From: Schoenoplectus triqueter
Taxonomy: Eukaryota > Streptophyta > Magnoliopsida > Poales > Cyperaceae
Assembly: GCA_964058805.1 (NCBI GenBank)
Contig: CAXKVV010001500.1
Location: forward strand, 1-26,643
Reading direction: 5' to 3'
Length of the DNA stretch: 26,643 nucleotides
In this document: positions 1 through 10,589 of the stretch, in pieces
Layout: each line of letters opens with the position of its first letter
Numbering within the stretch: the stretch's first letter is position 1
Notes under the pieces: model-generated
Databases searched by the model: none
What the model was told of the DNA's origin: nothing
Seen by the model: only the letters and a program-made list of their open reading frames with translations
Position numbers and translations under genes: made by a program

Positions 1-2
1 CT

Positions 3-409
3 ATTGCCAACAACAAAAATGATGCAAATAAATGTCTACATGTCCCAACTAACAAAATCTACATTAACCATAATATTCGTTTTGATGAGAATACCTTTCC
101 TTTTGCCTTCAACTCACCTCTTCCTTCTCATTCTACCACCGACCTTCCTCACTTCTCTGATCCATTTCTCTGGAGCTCTATTTATCTAACCTGCCGAATA
201 ACACCACTTATCTGAAGCCCGCTCCTCATACTGGGCTACCATTGAACAATTAATTGGATGTTCGTTTTATTTTTTCCAAGGACCAGTTTGCTAATCTCTT
301 CACTAAGTCGCTCATTGCCGCTCGCCTGGAATTTCTGCGCATCAAAACAACCATTTGTTCCACCTCAGATTTTGTTTCAGGAGTTGTTAGATGTAATCAA
401 TTACTGTAG
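3..409 (+). pseudogene. Ty1/copia polyprotein remnant (integrase C-terminal/SH3-like part and RNase H tail)
   Basis: Two pieces of a copia-type retrotransposon polyprotein are visible in different frames. From position 3 the frame reads KCLHVPTNKIYINHNIRFDE and continues with NTFPF, which resembles the SH3-like segment after the integrase core in plant copia elements. From 272 another frame reads FSKDQFANLFTKSL and then AARLEFLRIK, which matches the typical copia RNase H end with its KDQ(L)AD-(I/L)FTKSL signature, and stops at TAG 407..409. The reverse transcriptase that should lie between the two is missing, so this is an internally deleted, frameshifted copy. The longer ORF starting at 4 is in the wrong frame. 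Placement in copia rests on motif recognition, not on a search. Confidence 0.72.
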
Positions 410-700
410 CAAGATATATAAATATTAGTTAGTTGCATTAATGTTGACTGTTGACCATAACAAAATCAATTAGAACTGTAGTTGGATATTAATGAAAGCA
501 AGATTACTCCCATTCATTTCATTCTCTTTTATCTCTCTCTCTCTTATAAAACTAGAGGGTTTATAATTCATTTTTTTGTCATCAATTGCAGATAGCGATG
601 AGCTTATCTCTCTTATAAATTTATTAACTTCGTGAGACACGAGAGGGTTTATAATTCAATATTTGTTTTGTCATCAATTGCAGATAGCGATGGGCGAGCT
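385..700 (+). mobile_element. Probable 3' LTR remnant of the copia element
   Basis: Immediately at the end of the copia RNase H frame the sequence reads TGTTAGATGTAATCAATTAC, a start of the TG-type seen in plant copia LTRs. A TATATAAATATT box lies about 30 nt further on and pyrimidine-rich tracts follow, as in many copia LTRs. The 3' boundary is unclear because the end region is duplicated: a ~46-50 bp segment at 555..600 recurs at 643..692. The CA end and target-site duplication were not identified, so the limits are approximate. Confidence 0.5.
555..692 (+). repeat. Direct duplication of ~48 bp (two copies)
   Basis: Two near-identical stretches, 555..600 and 643..692, both run from GAGGGTTTATAATTCA through TTTTGTCATCAATTGCAGAT to AGCGATG. 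They differ by a few bases in the T-rich middle. They lie at the presumed distal end of the copia LTR. Confidence 0.75.
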
Positions 701-1690
701 TGTTTATTAAATATTATCTCTTAGATCTAATGTGCGCTAAATATCTTTCCAACTATAACTTTATGTACACAATATGCTCCTATTTAATAAAAGAACCCTA
801 TATACATCTCACCCACCGTCACTTACGCGCGGGTACTCACATTTTTTTTGTGGGTTAATTTTTTTTTAAGATGATAGGTGCAAAGTGGGGCATAACATTC
901 AAATATTTTTCTTAATAAAAATATAATATACAAAAAAAAATTATTATGAAGTGATTTTAATCATTGGATGCACCGTAAAAATGAACACGTGCACAAACCC
1001 CTAATCCTCTTGCAATCCCATCCGAGGGTACTGGGTCGGCGCCCCTGGTTTATCTTTTTAGTTTCGTATTGAACAATAGGATATGATATTTTTAAGATTT
1101 TTTTTAATATTTATTTAAGAATCTATTGTTAAGACTAGCTATATACGTGTGCTTGTAGCAGATTTTTTTATTTAAATATTAAAACATTATAAGATATTTT
1201 TTATTTAAACATTAAAACATTATAAGATAAAAAAATCATATTTATTTAATATTAAATTATAAATTCACCAAATTATAGAGAAAATTTATAATAAATATTA
1301 TATTTAATTTTGAATGAGAATTTTATAAAATATGAGTTAATGATTTATAATTTTTATGGCAAGAAAAGTAAATTATTTTAATATATATTATCATCATTAA
1401 TTTCTTATCAAATATGTACAAAGTTGCTAAATAAAAAAAATTAATATTGTGAAAATAATAGTATATAAGAGAAAGAAATAAAAAGAAAGAAGAGATCAAT
1501 GAATGCGATCATATATATTCGATCAATTAAAAATAAATATTATCCATTTAATTGAGAGATAAAATGAGTATAATAAAAAGTTAATAAAAAATGAGTTAAT
1601 AAAAAATTAACATTACAATATTAGCCGTATGTAAAACAACCGAACCCGCCGTAAAAGATACAAGCGGCACATAGGAATCCACAATATTAA
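700..1690. other. AT-rich intergenic DNA, no gene seen
   Basis: No reading frame with protein-like character was found. The stretch is mostly A/T homopolymer-rich sequence with a short GC-richer patch at about 1010..1055. Positions 1503..1570 match a dispersed repeat whose second copy lies near 16275..16345. Nothing else is supportable here. Confidence 0.6.
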
Positions 1691-1739
1691 AAGGAGGTCT
1701 TGAAACCGCTCTTTGATCCTTTGTGTCATGCCCTCCAGC

Positions 1740-1747
1740 TATAAAAT
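1740..1747 (+). promoter_or_regulatory. Probable TATA box of SDR-A
   Basis: TATAAAAT lies 78 nt upstream of the chosen start codon at 1825. That would place transcription start near 1770 and give a leader of roughly 55 nt. This fits plant core promoters, but no transcript evidence is available. Confidence 0.5.
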
Positions 1748-1824
1748 TGATAGATCCAATTGAAAGCAAATCGTTCTACAAAGCTTCGGAAAATCGGAAG
1801 CATTGTTCGCTTGTTGAACAAATC

Positions 1825-3259
1825 ATGGAGAACCCGCGTCAGAAACGGTACAAGACTGCTGGCTTCTCACCCACCCACCCACCCACCCACCCATTCCATT
1901 TTCAAGTCCAAATTTTCTGCATTTAAGCTTGCAAAATACATAATGAGCTCAGATGATAGAAACAATCTTCATTTCAAGTGTATTACTCAATTTCGTTATT
2001 AATTGCTGTTTTTGGGCACAGAATTGCAGTAGTGACAGGAGCCAACAAGGGGATTGGGCTAGAGATATGCAGACAACTCTTAGAAAAAGGTGTTACCGTG
2101 GTGTTAACAGCAAGAGATGAGACAAGGGGCAAAGCAGCTGTGAGCAAGCTGCATAATGGAGAGAATAAAGATGTAATCTTTCATCAACTTGATGTGGCCG
2201 ATTCAGTGAGCATTGCTTCTTTGAATGACTTCATCCAGCGCCAGTTCGGGAGGCTTGATATTCTGGTAATTTAATATTGCACATTTTTGAAGCTATGTGA
2301 TTTTTTTCTTCTTACTTATTTCATTTGTGTGATTACTCCTGATTTCCTTTTCTGAACTCTATACACCTACTGTAAAGCCTATGAAAGATATAACTGAAAA
2401 TTGTTCATCATGTATTGTATCAGATAAACAATGCAGCAGTCTCTGGAATAGAACTGGAAGCAGAATTTTCGAAGGGGTTTGACAATAAGGTAATTAAATT
2501 ATACTGTGACAAGAACGAAATTGCCCTTCTATTTGGTATCTTATTTAAACAGACACATCTTTTGTTGTCCCTTTTTTGTTCTGATAATCTTCTCAATGCA
2601 GGAACATGACCTAGACACTCTTCTCCCTGTGATGATCCAACAGTATGAGCAAGCAAAAGAATGTATAGACATCAACTACCATGGAACTAAGAGAATGTGC
2701 ACGACGTTTATTCCCCTTCTTCGGCTTTCTAGATCTCCGAGGATTGTTAATTTGACTTCAAACTTCGGACTTCTTCAAGTAAAAAAAAAATGCAAAAGAT
2801 AAAATTTTTGCACTCTCTTAAAATTGTACATGTTAGCAACAGAAAGACTTCTCATGCTGTGCGTTATAATTATTTCAGATCATACCGAGTGAAGAAATAA
2901 AGTCTGAATTGCGGGATGCTGATAATCTTACTGAAGGGAGATTGGATGAAATTGTTTGCAGCTTTCTCAATGATTTCAAAACAAATAATGTGAAAGAGCA
3001 TACTTGGCCTACACATATATCTGCATACAAGGTCTCAAAAGTTGCGGTTTCTACCTACACGAGGATACTTGCAAGACAGCATAGAGAATTATGTATCAAT
3101 TGCGTACACCCTGGTTATGTGATGACAGATATAACCTGGAACACGGGACAATATACTGTTGAAGAAGGTGCAAGAGGCCCGGTGATGTTGGCACTGCTTC
3201 CGGATGGCTCTCCGACTGGCCAGTTCTACTTTCAAACTGAATTATCATCCTTCGAGTGA
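1825..3259 (+). CDS. SDR-A: short-chain dehydrogenase/reductase, salutaridine reductase / neomenthol dehydrogenase-like (5 exons)
   Basis: Exons are 1825..1847, 2022..2265, 2424..2489, 2602..2778 and 2879..3259. All introns are GT-AG and the joined frame gives 296 aa, a normal length for this plant family. The protein starts MENPRQKR and enters the Rossmann core at once: TGANKGIG (residues 13-20) binds NADPH, and the basic residue in LTARDE suits a 2'-phosphate. ILINNAA follows at 88-94, where the last residue is Ala rather than the usual Gly. The catalytic set is Asn136 (INYHG), Ser164 (NLTSNFG), Tyr220 and Lys224 (YKVSK). The stretch of about 45 residues between Ser and Tyr corresponds to the lid insertion of monomeric plant SDRs. 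It should be a soluble carbonyl reductase; the substrate is unknown. The start is fixed by exon 1 being in frame only through the CG|A codon. Intron 1 carries a (CCCA)n tract. Confidence 0.88.
1868..1893 (+). repeat. (CCCA)n microsatellite inside SDR-A intron 1
   Basis: About six tandem copies of CCCA lie 20 nt after the first donor site. In the unspliced frame they encode a Thr/His/Pro-rich stretch, which is an artefact of reading the intron. Confidence 0.9.
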
Positions 3260-4914
3260 TTGATTGAAATAATGGAATTTTATGTAATTTTATGAAACAA
3301 CATATTTAATTTATAGCAACAACACTGTTCAATGACAACAACAGAGTGGGGATGATTCGGATAATCTATATATACTGGCCTCAACGGAAGCGCACCAATA
3401 GATTTGTAAATCTTTCTTTCCAATACTGTTCATCAGTGATTCTGTGGATGTACCCACGAAACAGCCATCTGGGGTCCCCGCCCGCCTCAAATCATAACTC
3501 CTATATTATATATGTTTCAAGTTTCAACTGATTACATAAATGCAATTGGGGGTAAAGCATTTCAATTTGATCTCAGAGGTACGGGACTCACTCCGTTATC
3601 ATTTTAATATTTAAAGTCAAAACATATATCTCTTTGATGTTTTATACTGAATATTACAAGTAACAGTTGAATGGCGAAACAAAAAGAATTAAATTAAAAA
3701 GCAGAAAAGTATTTGTTTGATCTTTAATTCTTAGTATTATAAGTTATTAGAATGTGAGATTTGCGGAATGAATGAAATTGAATTGTATTATTTCTAATCT
3801 TTTCTGTACAAGAAATTGAGAAATTCTCTGCTTATATAGGCTGTGATGATTAAGATAGCCGTTGTACACTTTATTGCTAATTGGTACTAATTATAATGAT
3901 TGATTTCTTTCCTAAATAAGCCTAATGGCTAGTTGATCTTCTGAATATTTGATGATTATTATCAATTATCTTCAACACAAATAATAATTGAATGACGATA
4001 ACCTCATTTCTTTAGGAAGAAGTAAATCTGATTTTCTACAAATGAATAACAAATAGACATTAAAATTGACGAGTCTTTATTTATAAAATATTCTGAAATT
4101 TACATAGTAAGGATAGAAACCAAGGTTAACATGTAGCAAACAACTCTCCCGCAAAAGATTGTTCGATTTTGAACTCTGAAATTTAATCAACAAAAATAAA
4201 TTAGTAAAGTAAAATAAATAGAATGAAATTGTTTGAGGTTACGTACTTTTGTGAATCTAATTAATAATTCTCATTTTTACTCGTCTCAAAAAAGGATCTC
4301 AGTTTTTACGTACGAACATAATTAGTTGTGTGTGATGTTTTCCCATTTGTTTCTCTTTTTTTTTATATAAAGCTGATAGTCAAGTCACTCACATTTAGAT
4401 GCTCGTAAGGATTTTCTATTCAGATTTTGATCTAAAGTGGCAAATGAGTTGATTTTGAGCTAGCTAGAATTAGTTCAATTCGGCTTATGAAAATACGATT
4501 TGAGTCAAGTCGAGCTCATAAAACGCTTTGAGCTGAAAAATCTAACTCAAATTCAGTTCATCACTATTCGAGCTAGCTCACAAGCTGGCTAACGAGTTAA
4601 TACATGCTCATTGATTCAGTTTAATATTTAGTTTTAGTACATATATAAACTATAATGTTGATACATTTACAATACTAATACAAGAGTTGATATAAAATTA
4701 GTATATCAATAAATTATATTTTTAGTGATATCTTCGCTACACTAATTTGAATGGACGTGCTGATAAAAAGTTATCAAATCAGATATATGAATTGATTTAT
4801 AAGTGAGTAAGAGATGTCGTTAAGCCAATAAAATTATATGAGATAATGAAAGAGGGGTCCAATATGCTATTTTAACATTAATTTTTAGATCAGTTCTGGC
4901 GCAAATAAAAAAAT
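3260..4914. other. Intergenic; downstream flank duplicated elsewhere in the window
   Basis: No gene was found. From about 3380 (GAAGCGCACCAATAG) to 4140 the sequence is recognisably paralogous to 8938..9790 and, over its first part, to the flank after SDR-B near 20060. Shared landmarks include ATCATTTTAATATTTAAAGT, TTGAATGGCGA, GATAACCTCATTTCTTT and ATTAAAATTGACGAGT. This is the 3' flank of an ancestral SDR duplication unit. Positions 4430..4620 hold degenerate GAGCT/TCGAGC-rich sequence of the kind found in old repeats. Confidence 0.65.
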
Positions 4915-5500
4915 ATCAAACAATAATTCGATCCCTTTGAAAAAAAAACAATTCAGTTTGGACAAAGCTTGGACTAAGTAACACTCCTTAGTCTATACGT
5001 ACGGCCAAACAGTGACGCAATTAATACTTCAATACACATTACAAACATGACTTGTACAAGTTGTACTCCTGAATTCCATCTCAGCCTACAGGATCTCAAA
5101 ATCTGTGATATCTGCCTACACTACTCACTACACAAGTAACACAACACAAGGATTATTGCTAAAGGTTACCCAGAAATAATTGCCAAAAAAAAAAATGTGT
5201 TTGTCCCGGTTATGTTAAGACCGACCTCAACTACAATGGTCGCCCTTCAGGTCAATTCTACCATCGAACTGAGCCCTCTTCATTTGAATAAATTCTAATA
5301 GAGCACACTCTATGGGAGATGTAACTATGTTGTATATTGTAATTATGTTATTATGTACGGGCACATAATATTATGTTATGTGGGTTGATTTGCGGATTTG
5401 ATGAAACTAGAAGGCCATTAAATTTGAACTGCAATTTACATAATAGGAGAAAAATATCATGAGCAATTCATTGTCCTCAAATATGCGTCCTTGAGTAGAT
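4915..5500 (+). pseudogene. SDR relic 1: upstream flank fused to end of exon 5 and 3' UTR
   Basis: Positions about 4918..5020 match the upstream flank of SDR-C (24245..24340), including AAGCTTGGACTAAGTAACAC and a copy of the CAGTGACGCA motif. Directly afterwards, from about 5071 to the TAA at 5289..5291, the sequence matches SDR-B exon 5 from just before the catalytic Tyr (CTCAGCCTACA) to the stop. Inside that piece the frame runs CVCPGYVKTDLNYN and then jumps to the tail SGQFY...TEPSSFE, so about 20 codons are deleted. Downstream, the 3' UTR of SDR-B is recognisable to about 5500. Exons 1 to 4 are absent, so the gene body was deleted. The tyrosine region also carries insertions. It cannot encode a working enzyme. 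Confidence 0.8.
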
Positions 5501-6421
5501 CGATTATGAAGAAGTAAAACAGTTTTAAGACTTGTAAACCGTTCAAATACTATTCATTTGTTTTTCTCTCAAACCTATTAATCTATTTAATAAAACTAAT
5601 AAATTAATAATTATAATTATATTTAAAAAAGAACCGAAGAATCGACTAACATTTCAAATTGTATTACATACCTCATACTTATAAATTATAATTTGTTAAA
5701 AAATAACTTTTGAAATAATTATAAATCTTTTAAATTGATTTACTTTTCAATCTCAATAAACATTTAGATTATGGTAAAATTTTGCATCCATTAATATTCC
5801 AATTGTTAAAATTTTAAATTCATCGTGAAACTAATTTTCTCATGCATATGAACTATTATTAAGATGTTTACCTATTAGTGATATAATTGTACCCGTTATT
5901 AATTTTTATAGATTATTATATAATTTTTATATGAATGAAGGATATGTAAATTTATCATTATGAAATATTAAAGTCAGAGCTTGGGAAGGGTCGAATAAGG
6001 ATCGGAAAAGGTCGGATTTGATAAGGACCGGGTTAAAAGAATATGCTTTTTGAAGATTGATTCCGGCCGGGTCAGATTTGTGAGGATCAGATAAGAATCA
6101 GATTTTTTTGAAGAATCTGCTAGATTGGATTAAAAAATTGAGCTTTATAAGCTATATCTATATAAAAGATAGCGAGCCCACATGATCGAGAGGAAAAAAA
6201 TTAAGCAGAAAAGATGTGACCGAATGAATTTTGAATGTCTATCAGGAACGAATTTCAATTTCCATCTTTGTTAATTTCGTAAAATTCAATCTGACAAGAT
6301 TACATTTGTAATTTTTATTTTTTATTTTGTTCTTAAAAAAAATCAGTTCAGTGACCCACAAAACAGTCATCTGAGTTACTCATGGTAATTCTTATATATT
6401 TGATTAACTTGAGAAATTTAG
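5501..6421. other. AT-rich intergenic DNA with a short degenerate GGATCGG-type repeat
   Basis: No gene was found. Positions 5990..6125 are richer in G and contain variants of GGATCGGA/GGTCGGAT/GGACCGG, similar in style to the degenerate repeats at 9090..9390 and 22190..22450. The rest is AT-rich without visible features. Confidence 0.55.
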
Positions 6422-7012
6422 GAAGGTGATTTGAATAGCTTTGCTTCTTCAATGATTGAGCCTTTTGAGAAGGGTAAATAATGTATAGACATCAATTATT
6501 ATGGAACCAAGAGAATGTGCTTCAGCTATCTTAGTCTTCGAGAATAGTTAGTCCCATCATCTGTCTGGTGTCTAGAGGTAAGATTGATAAAAAATTTAAA
6601 TATAGTAAACATATTTTTTTTTCTTGAAATTCAACTTCCTTAGAGAAGAAATTTCCTCTTTACTGAGTGTACTAACAGAAGTAGTAGAAAACAGTTAAAA
6701 TTATATATAATTTATAGTTTATCCTAGGAGAGTATCACAAAGAGTTGGGAAACATAAACAATCAAACAACATCTAGATTGGATGAGATGTTAAGTTACTT
6801 TCTGGATGATTTCAAGGAAGGAAGGTCGAAAGAGATCGGCTGGTCAGATTCCGTGTAAGTCTACAACATAACAAAAGTAGTGGTATCTGCGTGCGTACAC
6901 GGATAATTGCTAAATGTTATCCAAGAATCATCACAGATTGTATTTGTCTGATTATGTGAAGACCCACATAAACTAGAATAAAAACTCATAAGGCCCCGTA
7001 ATGTTAGCGTTG
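6422..7012 (+). pseudogene. SDR relic 2: exons 4 and 5 with stops and deletions
   Basis: Exon 4 is recognisable at 6422..6577, still bounded by an AG before and a GTAAGATT donor after. It reads EGDLNSFASSMIEPFEKGK and then a TAA where SDR-B has Glu, followed by [13 protein letters not shown], after which about seven codons are missing. Exon 5 begins near 6718 after TTATAG, reads through a decayed lid region (LDEMLSYFLDDFKEG) and hits TAA just before the catalytic tyrosine. It fades out at about 7012 in a GGCCCCGTAATGTTAGCG stretch. Exons 1 to 3 were not found. The closest intact relative is SDR-B. This is a dead, truncated copy. Confidence 0.82.
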
Positions 7013-7369
7013 ATATTTTTTTGAACTTTATGCCGAGGTGTACAAACTCGAATCTTTAATCCCAAAGTATATCCTAATTCCTAAGGTCTATAATTCGAAG
7101 TACTATTTCGGTGTCTGTCACAGACTCACAGATGTTCACTCATTCTTGTATAAGGACACTAACAAAATGAATTAAACGGAGAATGAAAGATTATTAAGGA
7201 GATGTTTGGTACTTTATGGAATAACAAAAAATAGGAATAAAATTGCTATTCCGATGAATTAACTTGCCAAATTTTTAGACTAAGTAGAAGAGTGCTAATC
7301 CGGTATTTCAAGTTATAGGTGGTATACTAGATTAGCTCTCATGAAAATAACGATTATTATTTGATTATG

Positions 7370-7377
7370 TTATATTA

Positions 7378-7413
<36 letters not shown>

Positions 7414-7640
7414 GATTTATTATTATATTATGATTATAATTTATTACTATACTAATATTATGATTATTATTTTTAATTATATTATTATTTTATATTATTA
7501 TGATTATATTATTATTATCCTAATGATTATATTATGATTATATTATTAAATTATGATTATAATTATTATTATTATATTATCATCATTGTTAGTATTATTA
7601 TTATATTATTAATTTTATTATTATTATATTATGATTTGAT
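7370..7640. repeat. (ATT)n-rich microsatellite and its degenerate surroundings
   Basis: A pure ATT tract of about 39 bp at 7375..7413 is followed by more than 200 bp of interrupted TTA/TGATTA repeats. This is simple sequence with no gene. Confidence 0.9.
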
Positions 7641-7756
7641 GTGTTTTTTGAGTTAAGCTCATGGTATCTTTACTCTCTCTCTCTCTATATATATATAGTA
7701 AATTAAAGTGAGAGATATACCTTTTCGACTTTTTAATGTAATTGTTGTTTCGCCAT

Positions 7757-8066
7757 TCAAAAAGTATATCAAATCATCTCTAAATTTTGATTTTTCACTC
7801 TCATTAAATTTTTCATATTGAAATCTTGTGGGGTACAAAATTTTAGAATGTTTCGAGTTTTCTAAGTCGCTTTTTTTAATTTTTGAAAATAATGTACAAA
7901 TATTGAATATTTTATTATTATTTTTAGAGTTGATTTTCAAAAATTAAAAAGAGCGACTTAGAAAACTCGAAACATTCTAAAATTTTGTACCCCATAAGAT
8001 TTAAATATGAAGAATTTAATGAGAGTGAAAAATTTAAATTTGGAGATGATTTGATATACTTTTTGA
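7757..8066. repeat. Large inverted repeat, two ~134-bp arms and ~42-bp loop
   Basis: The left arm 7757..7890 and right arm 7933..8066 are near-perfect reverse complements. Matching landmarks are GTACAAAATTTTAGAATG on the left against CATTCTAAAATTTTGTAC on the right, and TATATCAAATCATCTC against GAGATGATTTGATATA. A few substitutions separate the arms. An RNA from either strand would form a long hairpin. The minus-strand ORF at 7659..7940 lies over the left arm and loop and looks like an AT-rich artefact. The structure may be a foldback MITE or a rearranged transposon. Confidence 0.85.
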
Positions 8067-8877
8067 GTTAAGCTCACGGTATATCCACTATATATATATA
8101 TATATATATATAATTAGCATTATTTGCATGAAATTGATTCATTGCATATATATTATGAATATATATATATATATATATATAATTAATTAATTGATAATAT
8201 TGTCATATAGGACCAATTTATCAGAATTTTAAGATAATTTACGTCGGTACCCGTTCGGGATTAATTCAATAGGGATTAATCTCGAATAGTCTCTGTTGGG
8301 ATTGCTTTTTGAATACTTTGTCTCATTTAGGATTAGTGAAGATATACTAGTTGCAATTTGATGTATGAGATTAGGGGTTTTGAGTAAAAATAATATGGCT
8401 CTTTTCTATTTTAGAGTCCAACACAATTCGATGGTAAAGAGTGTGGTTATTATGTCATGAGATTAATGCATAACATAATAACCAACTACAATGATGCGGA
8501 AAAATTATCTACGGTTTGAAAAAATTAACTTATTTCGATAAAACAATTAAACTTATTAATTTTATTTCAAGTTAAATTTAACGAATTTTTTATTCTCTTT
8601 CAATATATAGGTTATCGCACCGGGACCAACGCGATATGAGCAAAATTTAATTGAGGAGGTAAAATAAATGGTTGTTCAATTCATTATGATAAATGCATGA
8701 TTTATATTATATTTTTGTGTTGTAAGGATGATGAATGAATTGGCTAATATAAAAAAGTTTATTTGATTAATTTGTGATGATTTTTCTGAGTTTTTTTTAT
8801 TATGATAATTTTTTGTGCATTGAATATATATATTTGTGTATATATCTGAAAGTTTATGTGTGCACCTTCCTCGATGG
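8067..8877. other. AT-rich intergenic DNA with TA microsatellites
   Basis: (TA)n tracts lie at about 8089..8112 and 8159..8180. The remainder, to about 8870, shows no protein-like frame or recognisable element. Confidence 0.6.
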
Positions 8878-8938
8878 TGTTGCTTCCTGATGGTAGCCCT
8901 TCAGGTTTGGATTGTCATATTGGGGAACTCAGGCCCCT
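8878..8938 (+). pseudogene. SDR relic 3: last fragment of exon 5
   Basis: TTGCTTCCTGATGGTAGCCC followed by TTCAGG is almost base-identical to SDR-B exon 5 (the LLPDGSPSG codons near 19800..19828). The following 30 bp are a decayed version of the last codons. The sequence then continues straight into the shared SDR downstream flank (GAAGCGCACCAATAG), so this is the tail of a copy whose body has been lost. Confidence 0.72.
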
Positions 8939-9800
8939 CCGAAGCGCACCAATAGTTTTTTTTATGATTTGTAAACCTTTCCAATATATTATACTGTTCA
9001 TCAGTTAATTCTGTGATGCACCCGTGAAATGTGAAGTCATCTGCTGTCCCCTCCTGCCTCAAATGATAGGTCTCAATTATTGAACCGATCCGAGTCTGAT
9101 TGAGTCAATCAAATCCAACTTGATCCGATTATTTATGTTTTTTAAAATAATTTTATGATTTAATACTAATTAAAACTTAAATATACACTAATTAAGATTA
9201 ATTATTAATTAATTATTAATTTATTACTTAAATTATATAAAAATAAATAATAAATATTTATTTATTTTATACGGATCAGATATGAATCAAGATTTTTATA
9301 CTCAAATTTAATCGGATCGGATTCAAATTGAATAAAAAAATAAAAAAATAATATGATCCAATCCGACCTGATCCATTGACACCCTTACTCTTATAGGTTT
9401 GAGCCGATTACAAAAATGCTCCAAACGCTTGATCAAGTTAATTGGGATAATGTATTTAAATTTGATATCGGAGGTGCGGGATCAGTCCACTCGATTATCA
9501 TTTTAATATTTAAAGTTAAAAAAATTTTGTTTGATGTTTAGATCTAATTATTACAAGTAACAATTGAATGGCGAAAAAACAATTACATTAAAAAGTCGAA
9601 AAGTATTTGTTTGATTTTTAATACTTAGTATTACAAGTAAAATTGAATGGCGATAACCTCATTTCTTTTGGGATGAGGCAAATTTTATTTTCTACAAGTG
9701 ATTACAAAAACAGACATTAAAATTGACGAGTTTTTATTTATAAATATTGTGTAATTTACGTAGTAAGGATAAAAAAACCAAGGTAGGGAGGGAATGCTAT
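8938..9800 (+). repeat. Paralogous 3' flank of an SDR copy, interrupted by an insertion
   Basis: From 8938 to about 9790 this matches 3380..4140 downstream of SDR-A in the same order and orientation, apart from the inserted segment at 9072..9390. Shared landmarks are CACCAATAG, CTGTTCATCAGT, ATCATTTTAATATTTAAAGT, TTGAATGGCGA and ATTAAAATTGACGAGT. It shows that the duplicated unit extended at least 0.7 kb beyond the stop codon. Confidence 0.72.
9072..9390. mobile_element. Probable hAT-like non-autonomous insertion
   Basis: Comparison with the uninterrupted paralogous flank after SDR-A indicates an insertion here. It is bounded by TGATAGGT (9064..9071) and TTATAGGT (9391..9398), an imperfect 8-bp target-site duplication. 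The right end reads, on the minus strand, AAGGGTGTCAATGGATC, resembling the GGGTGTCAA ends of many plant hAT-family MITEs. The left end is not a clean inverted repeat, so the family call is tentative. Confidence 0.45.
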
Positions 9801-10409
9801 ATAGTAGGATGTGTAATGAGTAAGTTATATATTACATAGGAGTACCTTCCACTGAAAAAAAAACTAGTGCTGATTGGAAATTTTTTGTTAATAAGATGCA
9901 AAAAAAAATTATAAGGTTGGAAAGTTAATTAAAGTAACCTTAATTAAATATTTTATATTGCAATCTTTTTTTTTAATGGATGTAAATATTTAGGATTTTC
10001 ATTTTAATTAGAAAAAGAATTGAAAATTTATGTAGATGTTTTCATCGTTTGATTTGGAGGTAGTAGTGTTAGAAAAAAAAAAGAACATGCTGCCTTGCTG
10101 GTTGAAAAATCGTGTGCCAAAGTAAAGAACAAGAAATATTAGGCATAATGAACCTTAAAATTATAAATAAATCACATTTATTTATACAGTTATGGAGAAT
10201 TTATAATGTGAAACTCCATAATTTTAAAATAATAAGATACGATAAAAATATGTACGATAAAATTTTAAAACAAAGTTAAGAAGATAAATATTATGAAGAA
10301 AACTCAATTATCAAATCTAATTCACTAAATTATGAAATAGTTCAAATTCTAATTAAATCGAGAAAATAAACATTCTAATTAATTGATTTATCGATTTGAT
10401 GAAGAAACA
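9801..10409. other. AT-rich intergenic DNA, nothing recognised
   Basis: Only A/T-rich low-complexity sequence with scattered homopolymer runs is seen. No reading frame, repeat or structural element stands out. Confidence 0.55.

Positions 10410-10490
<81 letters not shown>
10410..10490. repeat. (AAT)n trinucleotide microsatellite, about 27 units
   Basis: An essentially uninterrupted ATA/AAT trinucleotide tract of about 81 bp. It is likely length-polymorphic. Confidence 0.97.
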
Positions 10491-10589
10491 GATTAATTAG
10501 TTAAGGAAACCTTATTAACAAAACTGAAATTACAGGTTCAATTAAGAAATAAATTGATCAATTAATAATTTTGAGAATCTAATAATCAC

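Noticed and set aside
4..189. 61-aa ORF at the window start
   Set aside because: It is an alternative frame of a copia polyprotein fragment; the protein-like frame begins at position 3.
1723..2002. Overlapping ORFs around SDR-A exon 1
   Set aside because: They read through leader, intron 1 and the (CCCA)n tract. The spliced gene model explains the region better.
2506..2802. 98-aa ORF with SDR-like C-terminal part
   Set aside because: It is exon 4 of SDR-A with intron 3 read in front and intron 4 behind. The AG at 2600..2601 sets the true exon start.
4140..4180. Possible tRNA because of GTTCGATT
   Set aside because: No acceptor stem, D-arm or anticodon arm can be folded around it.
7659..7940. 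93-aa minus-strand ORF
   Set aside because: It lies over one arm and the loop of an inverted repeat plus a CT/TA microsatellite, with no family resemblance. It is an AT-rich chance frame.
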